From: Bacteroides sp.
GTDB taxonomy: Bacteria > Bacteroidota > Bacteroidia > Bacteroidales > Bacteroidaceae
Direction of reading: 5' to 3'
DNA: 13,035 bases
Assembly: GCA_019414725.1 (NCBI GenBank)
Contig: DXLM01000076.1
Coordinates: forward strand, 1 to 13,035
Below the pieces are notes generated by a model that ran no database searches, had not been told where the DNA came from, and saw only the letters and a program-made list of their open reading frames with translations. Position numbers and translations under genes: made by a program. Shown piece by piece: positions 6,295 to 13,035 of this stretch (position 1 is the stretch's first letter; each line of letters starts with the position of its first letter).

Positions 6295-8426
6295 ATGAAA
6301 CTTTCTGATTTAAAAAGGGATGACAAAGGAATCATTACGAAAGTACTCGGTAGAGGGCCTTTCAGAAAGCGCATTATCGAGATGGGATTTGTACAGGGAC
6401 AAGAAGTGGAGGCTGTCCGGAGTGCGCCTTTGGGCGATCCTGTCTATTACAAGGTGATGGGCTATAATGTTTCTCTTAGCAAAAGTGATGCAGAGCTGGT
6501 GGAAGTTGTAAGCATGAATGAATATCAACACGAATATGGTACAATAACAGACACGGAGTCACAGGTTAATACACTTACTACTCTGTCACACGAAGATTTT
6601 ATTCGATTTGCTAAAGACAGAGGGAAAACTATCAATATCGCACTGGTCGGTAATCCGAATTGTGGAAAAACATCTATGTTCAATTTTGCATCTGGAGCGT
6701 ATGAGCATGTAGGCAATTACAGTGGAGTCACGGTAGATGCCAAAGAAGAGGTGTTCACCCAGGACGAATATACATTTAAAATCATAGATCTTCCGGGAAC
6801 TTATTCCTTGTCCACCTATATTCTGGAAGAACTATATGTCCGTAAATACTTGAAAGAGGACTAGCCAGACATTGTTGTCAATGTGATTGACACATCGAAT
6901 CTTGAACGGAATCTATATCTTACCAGCAAGTTGATTGACATGGATACCCACATGGTCATTGCCGTGAACATGTATGATGAACTTGAGAAGAAAGGCGACA
7001 GGTTCGACTATGTATCTCTGGCACGGATGATAGGTGTACCGATTATACCCACTATCGGTAAAACCGGTTTCGGCATAGACAGCTTGCTGAAAAAAATCAT
7101 AGAAGTGTATGAGGCAAAGAACCGCTGACGCGCCATATACACATAAACTATGGCAATACGCTGGAAACGGAAATTGATAGAATGCATAAGGAATTGAAAA
7201 TCTACGGGAACGTAGCCGAGCGTTTTTCCAAACGTTTCCTTGCCATCAAACTATTGGAAAAGGATGTGGAGATAGAAAGAATGGTCAAGAGATGGGGGAA
7301 TTATTCCCGGCTGATGGCAGTGAGGGAAAAGGCTATAAACACCATTCAAGATTTGTTGCAGACTGATTCGGAAACCGCTTTCACAGATGTCCGTTATGGC
7401 TTTATATCAGGAGCACTCCGGGAGACTTATCATGAAAATCCCATGCATAAAAAAGACAAAACAAAGTTGATTGACCATATTGCCACCAGCAAGTTGCTTG
7501 GTTTTTCTCTGTTCATTTTCTTCCTATGGCTCATGTTCGAAGCCACTTTTGTCATCGGAGAATATCCTAAAGGATGGATCGACTCCTGGATGAGCTGGAT
7601 GGAACAACTGGTACAGGAGAATTTTGCTCCCGGTCCGTTGGCGGATTTGCTGACTAACGGAATTATAAACAGTGTGGGCGGTATCATTGTGTTCCTGCCG
7701 CAAATTCTGATTCTGTACTTTTTCATATTACTGATGGAGGATTTCGGATATATGGTACGGACAGCATTTATTATGGACAAATTGATGCACAAAATGGGCT
7801 TGCATGGCAAGTCGTTCATTCTGCTGATTATGGGATTCGGATGCAACGTATTGGCTGTAATGGCTACCCGTACCATAGAAAGCCGGAGTAGCCGCATGAT
7901 AACCATGCTGGCTGTCCCTCTGATGAGTTGCAGTGCCCGTCTGCCTCTCTATGTATTAATATGCAGAACTTTTTTTGCGGAATATGCGGGAACCATGCTT
8001 TTAGTCTTATGCCTTACAGGTATTACAGCTGCGGTATGCATGGCCAGATTGTTCAGAAAGTTTTTATTCAAGAACGAGGATGTTCCTTTTGTAATGAAAC
8101 TGCCTCCTTACCGGATGCCTACTACACGCGCCATCTGTATACATATGTGGGAAAAAGCCAAACAGTATCTGCATAAAAGGGGAAGTGTCATTCTTGTAGC
8201 TTCTGTCATCGTATGGTTTCTTGGATATTATCCCCATCATTCTGAAAAGCTTGATGCCCTCGACAAAGAAATCAGCCGGATAGAACAGACAGAAAAAGAC
8301 TTTTCAACAAAAGAACAGAAGATAAAGGAATTGACTGCCTTCCGAAACTTGAAACAACAGGAAAATTCCTATATCGGCAGAATAGGTCATTTTATAAGTC
8401 CGGTGATGAAACTGTTAGGATTTTAA
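6295..8426 (+). pseudogene. Fused FeoA-FeoB ferrous iron transporter, multiply inactivated
   Basis: The intact ancestor imported Fe2+ across the inner membrane. Residues 1-72 form the FeoA SH3-like domain. A linker leads to the FeoB G domain with G1 GNPNCGKT (119-126) and G3 DLPGTYS from 165. A TAG at 6862-6864 stops this first frame after 189 residues. The same frame resumes with DIVVNVIDTSNLERNLYL and G4 NMYD (codons 225-228) and runs to 7128. A net frameshift at about 7123-7130 moves the gene to the frame of RHIHINYGNTLETEIDRMHK, the GDI region and the first gate domain (GGIIVFLPQILILYFFILLM; MGFGCNVLAVMATRTIE; MSCSARLPLY). The usually conserved GCNVP motif reads GCNVL. The frame ends at GHFISPVMKLLGF with TAA at 8424-8426, and no homology follows, so roughly the last 130-150 residues with the final membrane helices are missing. 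Decay probably removes FeoB function. Confidence 0.9.
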
Positions 8427-8755
8427 AAAAAAACACCTTATTTTATTCCGTTTTATAATGTGAATATTTGTTCTTATTTCCTTTTAGATACACTATATAC
8501 AAATTATATGTTCTATTTCTCTTCTTAATATTGTTAAAATTGAAAAGTTCGTGTAATTATAAAAACAAAAAGAGCTTTAATGTATAGTAAAATTTGATTG
8601 TCAATCAGCTAAAAGCACTACATTATCAGTGCAATTTATCAATACAAGATGATTTAGTATTAGTGTCACTATATACTAATAAGTTTTTTATTTTGCCTTT
8701 TCAGATATTGCACTTATTGATGTGAACATTATATAAATTTACAGTCGGTATCATT
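8427..8755. other. AT-rich intergenic region upstream of rteA with clustered inverted repeats
   Basis: No gene seen. Short dyads: TGATTG-T-CAATCA at 8595-8607; GCACT/AGTGC near 8615-8633; TATTAGT/ACTAATA at 8658-8664 and 8675-8681, containing TAGTG-T-CACTA at 8661-8671. TTATTTTG at 8688-8695 is a -7-like element one base off TAnnTTTG and could be the rteA promoter. The left edge is the point where feoB homology is lost. Confidence 0.4.
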
Positions 8756-11146
8756 ATGTGGTTAAAGTTAAAAATATGCTTCGGTTATGCTATTTTAGTT
8801 TTACTGTTAGCTTTCATTGTCTATCAGTTCCGCAAGGAACAGGTACTAAGACACATGCTGCGCAAAGAAGAGAAGGAGTTGGCAGCGATACATAGTCTAG
8901 CAGAAAAAAGTTACATAGGCCTATTGGATCTTTCTACTCATGCGGAAATTGCCATAACATGGGATGACAACGATTTGAAGAACTACAGTTATAAACGATA
9001 TGGGGTTTGTGACAGTCTGCAACTCCTAAAGGAGTATGTCCATACTCCCTTACAAAAAAAACGTATTGACTCATTGTGTCTTCTTCTTTGGAATAAAGAA
9101 ATTCTTCTTTCCAAGACAATGCATACTTTCAATGAATTGCAGAGTATTGGCGATATTGTACAGGAAAGTATCCCTTCCATTATTTTGACTGCTGGGAGAC
9201 AAGCTGTGCAGCAAAAGAGGAATATGGTCTTGTTTAAATCCGGTACGAGAGATAGTTCTAAGAAGGGAATTTGGGATATTTTTCCATTAAAAGAGAATAA
9301 ATTTGCCTGTCAGCGACAGAAGGAAGATGGCGAATGTAGGCATTGCTCTTTGTTCATTGTCCCTTCAATCGGAATGGCAACATGTATGCTCCACTCTCTG
9401 TCCTTGGAACAGGCTGAAAGATTAGTGCAAATACAGGCACAGATGGACAGCTTATACGTTGGCGGCATGGAACTGAACGAAAGGATGAACAGCATAGTCT
9501 CTGAATTTGAACGGGAGAATAACGAACGTTTTGCTGCACGCTACAGAACCTTTGTCCTTGAACGGAATAATTCCTACTATGTGGTAGCCGGCTTGGCTTT
9601 GTCTATCTCTTTACTGGCAATTGTATTGTATATCCTCATTCACCGGGATTTGAACCGTCGTCTTCGGTATGAGAGGGAATTTGAACAGTCCGACAATCGG
9701 AATAGAGAATTGCTCCGTTCACGTAAGGAGCTGATGGCCTCAGTGGCCCATGACCTGCGTGCTCCGCTGGCAGCTATCAGAGGCTGTGCGGAACAGTTGT
9801 CTTCGGAAAGCGATGGTAGTTGCAGGGTCGGTTATCTGGACAATATCCTGCATTCGTCCGATTATATGCTCGCTCTGGTAGACACGCTGATGGAATATCA
9901 CCGGATGGATGAAGGTGGGACGCACTCCAAAAACACACTCTTCAGCTTGAAAACTCTGTTTGAAGAAATAGCGGACAGCCACCGTCTTGCCGCCCGGCAG
10001 AAAAAACTTGCGTTCACTGCATCTTTCTCCGGTCTGGATGTTATGGTCAACTGTGACAGCTCGCATATCCGGCAGATAGTCGGCAACCTGCTGTCCAATG
10101 CCTTGAAGTTCACATTTCACGGGAAGGTGCTTCTTGAGGTGGAATACCGGCCGGGAAATCTTCATATTTCTGTCCTGGATACGGGTATGGGAATAGGCCT
10201 TGAGGAGAAAAAACGGATATTCGGAGCTTTCGAAAGGCTCGACAATGCGCGTAATATCCCCGGCTTCGGGTTGGGGTTGGCAATCACGGCCCGACTCGTA
10301 TCCTTGATGCAGGGGCATGTGGAAGTGGAGAGTGTACCCGGTGAGGGCAGCCGTTTTTCTGTTTTCCTGCCTATGCTACCGGCCGGACACCCCGTCTGTC
10401 CGGAAGAGAAGTTTTCTCCTGTTTGTGAATTGCCCGTTGATATCCGTGTGCTGGTCATTGATGACAACCGTATCCAGCTGGGAGTCATCAGTAAAATGCT
10501 TTCCCGTAATCAGATTCACTGTGACTGCTGCTCGGATGTCCGGGAGTTGATGGATTGTCTGAACAAACAGAAATACGACCTTCTGCTGACCGACATACAG
10601 ATGCCCGGTACGAATGGCTTCTTGGTCCTTGAGCTGTTGAGGACCTCGAACATTCCCCGGGCATGGGAGATTCCCGTCATAGCCATCACGGCACGTTCCG
10701 ATAAAAAGGGAGAGTATCTTACCGCAGGTTTTGCCGACTGTCTGTATAAGCCTTTCTCTGAGGAAGAGTTGCTGGCGGCAGTTTCACAGATGGATCGACC
10801 TGCTTTTGCTGCCATCATGGAAGGAGAGGAAAACGTGGAAGAGATGCTGGACCTGTTCATAAAGGATACCATGGGTGAACTTGCCGGAATAAGGGACGCT
10901 TTTTCCACGGGAGATTATAAGAAGTTGGGAAGTATCATACACAAAGCCGCGCCGCTTTGGGAAATGATCCGTATAAACATTCCCCAAAGTGAACTGAGGG
11001 AAATGGCTTCCATGCCTTCCGAAAAATGGGGTGGCTTATCGGACGAAAGAATAGAGGAACTGATTAAAGCTGTGGAACATGCTGTAGAGAAAGCAAAAAG
11101 AATAAAGAAAAGAGTATATGGAAACTGTATTGATAGTAGAGGATGA
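8756..11146 (+). CDS. RteA-type hybrid sensor histidine kinase
   Basis: 796 residues, membrane-bound. A first membrane helix (about 6-25) and a second (about 274-295) enclose a periplasmic sensor of about 250 residues that includes a Cys cluster (C185, C194, C197; CRHC). The cytoplasmic part has HisKA with H332 in ASVAHDLRAPLAAI; HATPase with N box IVGNLLSNALKFT, G1 DTGMGIG and G2 GFGLGLAI; and a receiver domain with acidic VIDDN, phospho-acceptor D613 in LLLTDIQMP and the late Lys in LYKPF. A C-terminal HPt-like tail has H729 in IIHKAAPLWEMI. The order suggests a phosphorelay H332-D613-H729 to D52 of the next gene product. The 3' end overlaps rteB by 29 bases, so the two are co-translated. 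In CTnDOT the homologous pair sits behind tetQ and controls excision and transfer; here no tetQ precedes it. The RteA name rests on architecture and on the RteB-type partner. Confidence 0.8.
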   Translation: MWLKLKICFGYAILVLLLAFIVYQFRKEQVLRHMLRKEEKELAAIHSLAEKSYIGLLDLSTHAEIAITWDDNDLKNYSYKRYGVCDSLQLLKEYVHTPLQKKRIDSLCLLLWNKEILLSKTMHTFNELQSIGDIVQESIPSIILTAGRQAVQQKRNMVLFKSGTRDSSKKGIWDIFPLKENKFACQRQKEDGECRHCSLFIVPSIGMATCMLHSLSLEQAERLVQIQAQMDSLYVGGMELNERMNSIVSEFERENNERFAARYRTFVLERNNSYYVVAGLALSISLLAIVLYILIHRDLNRRLRYEREFEQSDNRNRELLRSRKELMASVAHDLRAPLAAIRGCAEQLSSESDGSCRVGYLDNILHSSDYMLALVDTLMEYHRMDEGGTHSKNTLFSLKTLFEEIADSHRLAARQKKLAFTASFSGLDVMVNCDSSHIRQIVGNLLSNALKFTFHGKVLLEVEYRPGNLHISVLDTGMGIGLEEKKRIFGAFERLDNARNIPGFGLGLAITARLVSLMQGHVEVESVPGEGSRFSVFLPMLPAGHPVCPEEKFSPVCELPVDIRVLVIDDNRIQLGVISKMLSRNQIHCDCCSDVRELMDCLNKQKYDLLLTDIQMPGTNGFLVLELLRTSNIPRAWEIPVIAITARSDKKGEYLTAGFADCLYKPFSEEELLAAVSQMDRPAFAAIMEGEENVEEMLDLFIKDTMGELAGIRDAFSTGDYKKLGSIIHKAAPLWEMIRINIPQSELREMASMPSEKWGGLSDERIEELIKAVEHAVEKAKRIKKRVYGNCIDSRG

Positions 11147-12416
11147 CCGTGTGTATGCACGTGCTACCACAAACTGGCTGGTGAAAAATGGTATCAATGC
11201 TCGTTATGTATTATCCGTGGACAATGCAAAGGAGTTTTTGGACAACCATGATGTGGATCTGGTATTATCGGATTTTCGTCTCGACAACGGCAATGGCATG
11301 GAACTGCTGGAATGGATGAATACACATGGCTATCGTATTCCTTTCCTCATCATGACAGGCTACGGGGATATACCCGGTGCCGTGGAAGCGGTTAAAAAAG
11401 GTGCCGTGGACTATCTGCCCAAACCTGTGCAGACAGAAAAGGTACTCGGTATTATCCGGAAAGCATTGGAACGTAAGAGAAGGGACGGCAATACAAAACA
11501 AAGATTCTATACAAGCAAAAGCCCTTTGGCATTGAGATTGCAGGAGCATATCCGGCTGGTGGCTCCGGTGGATACGTTAGCCGTGCTGATACGTGGCGCA
11601 TCAGGGACAGGCAAGGAGTATGTGGCCCGGCAGATACATGTGTTGAGCGGTCGGTCGGATGCTTCTTTCATCGCAGTGGATTGCGGGGTACTTCCGAAGG
11701 AACTGGCGGCATCGGAACTGTTCGGTCATGTGAAGGGTGCCTTTACCGGAGCGACGGAAAACAAGACGGGCATGTTTGCCGCCGCCAACCATGGGACACT
11801 GTTTCTGGACGAGGTGGGTAATCTGAATGCCGAAGTACAAAGGGCACTGTTGCGTGCCTTGCAGGAAAAACGCTACCGTCCCGTAGGCGGTAAAGAGGAG
11901 ATTCAGACGGACATCCGTCTGGTAGCTGCTACCAATGAGGACCTGGAGAAGGCGATAGCCGAAGGACGTTTCCGGGAAGACCTGTTCCATCGTCTGAATG
12001 AATTTCCGTTGCATGTACCATTGCTGGCAGAGTGCATTGAGGATATTATCCCGTTGGCGGAATTCATGCTGGATGCCGCCAATCAAGAGTTCTCAAGGAA
12101 AGTGAAAGGCTTTGACCGCGAAGTACAGAAACGGTTGAAATCTTATTCGTGGCCGGGAAACATACGGGAACTGAGGATGGTTGTCAGACGGGCCACCTTA
12201 TTGGCTAAAGATGACTGGATAACCACCGGGGAGATAGACATTCCCGATAAAGGCAGGCAACCGGGAGAGTATTCACTTAATGACGAGCGGATGGAACGGG
12301 CAACCATTCTGAAAGCATTGGAGGCAACGGGCAATGACAGGAAGGCTGCCGCACGGCTGCTGGGCATCAGCCGGAGCACGTTTTATCTGAAACTGAGGAA
12401 GTATCGTCTGGATTAG
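11118..12416 (+). CDS. RteB-type NtrC-family (sigma-54-dependent) response regulator
   Basis: 432 residues. Receiver domain with acidic VEDD, phospho-acceptor D52 in LVLSDFRLD, Thr in LIMTGYG and Lys in YLPKPV. AAA+ domain with Walker A GASGTGKE (160-167), the sigma-54-contacting GAFTGA loop at 207-212 (GHVKGAFTGATENKTG), Walker B GTLFLDEVGN, and the arginine-finger stretch FREDLFHRLNEFPL. The C-terminal Fis-type HTH is GNDRKAAARLLGISRSTFYLK. All motifs are intact, so it should activate sigma-54 promoters when phosphorylated by the upstream kinase, whose gene it overlaps. In CTnDOT, RteB activates rteC. A symmetrical site lies five bases after the stop codon and could be its target for the next gene. 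The stop is TAG. Confidence 0.9.
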   Translation: METVLIVEDDRVYARATTNWLVKNGINARYVLSVDNAKEFLDNHDVDLVLSDFRLDNGNGMELLEWMNTHGYRIPFLIMTGYGDIPGAVEAVKKGAVDYLPKPVQTEKVLGIIRKALERKRRDGNTKQRFYTSKSPLALRLQEHIRLVAPVDTLAVLIRGASGTGKEYVARQIHVLSGRSDASFIAVDCGVLPKELAASELFGHVKGAFTGATENKTGMFAAANHGTLFLDEVGNLNAEVQRALLRALQEKRYRPVGGKEEIQTDIRLVAATNEDLEKAIAEGRFREDLFHRLNEFPLHVPLLAECIEDIIPLAEFMLDAANQEFSRKVKGFDREVQKRLKSYSWPGNIRELRMVVRRATLLAKDDWITTGEIDIPDKGRQPGEYSLNDERMERATILKALEATGNDRKAAARLLGISRSTFYLKLRKYRLD

Positions 12417-12420
12417 AATA

Positions 12421-12437
12421 TGTCCGAAATTCGGACA
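12421..12437 (+). promoter_or_regulatory. Candidate RteB upstream activating sequence
   Basis: Perfect dyad TGTCCGAA-A-TTCGGACA immediately after rteB, with a further half-site TGTCC at 12443-12447. Its position, about 100 bp before a sigma-54-like promoter and 165 bp before the next gene, suits a remote activator site. A terminator is unlikely: the loop would be one base and there is no T-run. Confidence 0.55.
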
Positions 12438-12534
12438 CATCATGTCCAATCCACAATGCTTTTATGTACACATCATTTTTACTGCTTTCTATATGGTTTA
12501 TTTCCAATGTTTTATCTGTGTACTGTTTCAGGCA

Positions 12535-12550
12535 TGGCACTTGTCTTTAT
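12535..12550 (+). promoter_or_regulatory. Weak sigma-54-like -24/-12 promoter
   Basis: TGGCAC at 12535-12540 is a full match to the -24 half. After five bases TTTAT stands where TTGCA is expected, so the -12 GC is absent. It fits the context (RteB-type activator, symmetrical site upstream, gene start at 12602) but is not convincing on sequence alone. Confidence 0.3.
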
Positions 12551-12601
12551 TCCGGCAGGATGAGTGGAGAGTTGAATTGTGGAACCTAAAAACATGATAC
12601 G

Positions 12602-13035
12602 ATGAAGACATTGGTGGAAACCTCTCTTTTTAATCTGTTCGCCTCTTATACAAACGGTGCCGGACCTGCGCTAGGTGAGTTGCCGGCTGCCTATGACGAT
12701 TTCGTGAACTGCCTTGCTACGCTTTCACCGGCAGGGGACCTGACGGGACAGCTACGTTGTCTGAACTACACAAAAATAGAGCTGGCCTTTATGCGGCAGG
12801 CATGCAACGGAATGGCTGAAGATTGCCGCAATATCCTGTATGACGTGTTTATCGACAAGACGTTGGCGTTGCTGGATGCGGAAGCGGAAATACTGAAGGA
12901 GATGCTTCGTCATGGTACTGTGTCTGCCGGATTCCATGCGGAAGCAGTGCGGGGAAGCGGAAGCAAAAGTTCCGTCACACTCACGGCTCTTTCATTTAAA
13001 ACAACCTCTATAATCCTTGTTATTCTCCGAAAAAC
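12602..13035 (+). CDS. Partial hypothetical protein, possibly RteC-type, running off the window
   Basis: An open frame from ATG 12602 to the window edge (144 codons, no stop). It starts MKTLVETSLFNLFASYTNG and is helical throughout, with LRCLNYTKIELAFMRQACNG and ALLDAEAEILKEMLRHG. Genes placed after rteB in Bacteroidota ICEs are often RteC-domain proteins whose N-terminal part looks similar (a helical region with a L-R-C-L-x-x-x-x-x-E-L-A-F motif), but the diagnostic C-terminal RteC region is outside the window, so the assignment is an inference from context. The last 20 or so residues (SVTLTALSFKTTSIILVILRK) do not look like the continuation expected for that family, and base composition turns AT-rich there, so a junction or frame disruption near 12970 is possible. 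Confidence 0.5.
   Translation, partial: MKTLVETSLFNLFASYTNGAGPALGELPAAYDDFVNCLATLSPAGDLTGQLRCLNYTKIELAFMRQACNGMAEDCRNILYDVFIDKTLALLDAEAEILKEMLRHGTVSAGFHAEAVRGSGSKSSVTLTALSFKTTSIILVILRK

Noticed and set aside
501..6864. In-frame TAG codons in both the HTH gene and feoB suggested reassignment of TAG to an amino acid.
   Set aside because: rteB and the Fur-family gene themselves end in TAG at the expected C-termini, the HTH gene also has a TGA, and both broken genes carry other lesions (truncation, frameshift). Gene decay explains the data better.
9740..10318. Minus-strand ORF of 192 codons inside rteA.
   Set aside because: It is the antisense of the conserved HisKA and HATPase domains; its translation resembles no known domain.
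11601..12086. Minus-strand ORF of 161 codons inside rteB.
   Set aside because: It is the antisense of the conserved AAA+ domain of RteB, whose motifs are all intact in the plus frame.
12421..12437. Dyad after rteB as an intrinsic terminator.
   Set aside because: The arms are separated by one base only, so no normal hairpin loop can form, and no T-run follows.
1..13035. CRISPR arrays, tRNA or rRNA genes, complete insertion sequences.
   Set aside because: No regularly spaced repeats, cloverleaf sequences, transposase genes or paired terminal inverted repeats were found by reading both strands.

Overview
The window looks like an accessory region of a gut-type Bacteroidales chromosome (Bacteroides, Phocaeicola or Parabacteroides-like). 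The clues are: promoter -7 elements of the Bacteroidota form TAnnTTTG; a fused FeoA-FeoB; a Bacteroidota-type tyrosine integrase; an arylsulfatase remnant; and an RteA/RteB-type two-component pair of the kind carried by CTnDOT-family integrative conjugative elements (ICEs).

Left part (1-2533): a graveyard of broken genes. A degenerate stretch is followed by the 5' part of an excisionase-like helix-turn-helix gene with two nonsense codons. It joins tail-to-tail, near 606, to an integrase on the minus strand that has lost both ends and carries two frameshifts. The integrase in turn abuts, near 1510, the C-terminal third of an arylsulfatase. Two intrinsic terminators (2151-2196 and 2487-2531) enclose about 290 bases with only short ORFs.

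Middle part (2534-8426): a metal homeostasis locus. A P1B-2 Zn/Cd/Pb-type ATPase is followed after one base by a type I methionine aminopeptidase gene, whose frame is broken at a run of seven A. A Fur-family repressor gene converges on it and is divergent from a fused feoAB. All three promoters carry the same architecture: a dyad of the form TTTGCAA-N5-TTGCAAA (degenerate at the ATPase) ending exactly 9 bp upstream of a TAnnTTTG element. This suggests one regulon run by the local Fur-family protein, which probably also represses itself. feoAB is a pseudogene: internal TAG, frameshift, loss of the C-terminal membrane part, and a Pro-to-Leu change in its GCNVP motif.

Right part (8427-13035): an AT-rich intergenic region with several short inverted repeats, then rteA (hybrid histidine kinase with receiver and HPt-like tail) overlapping rteB (NtrC-family, sigma-54-type activator). 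Directly after rteB lies a perfect TGTCCGAA/TTCGGACA dyad, which fits an upstream activating sequence, and a weak sigma-54-like promoter. The next gene is a partial, probably RteC-type protein that runs off the window. No tetQ is seen next to rteAB.

The best candidate for something not described is the three-promoter Fur-type regulon joining metal export, methionine excision and iron import. No CRISPR array, tRNA, rRNA or intact insertion sequence was recognised.
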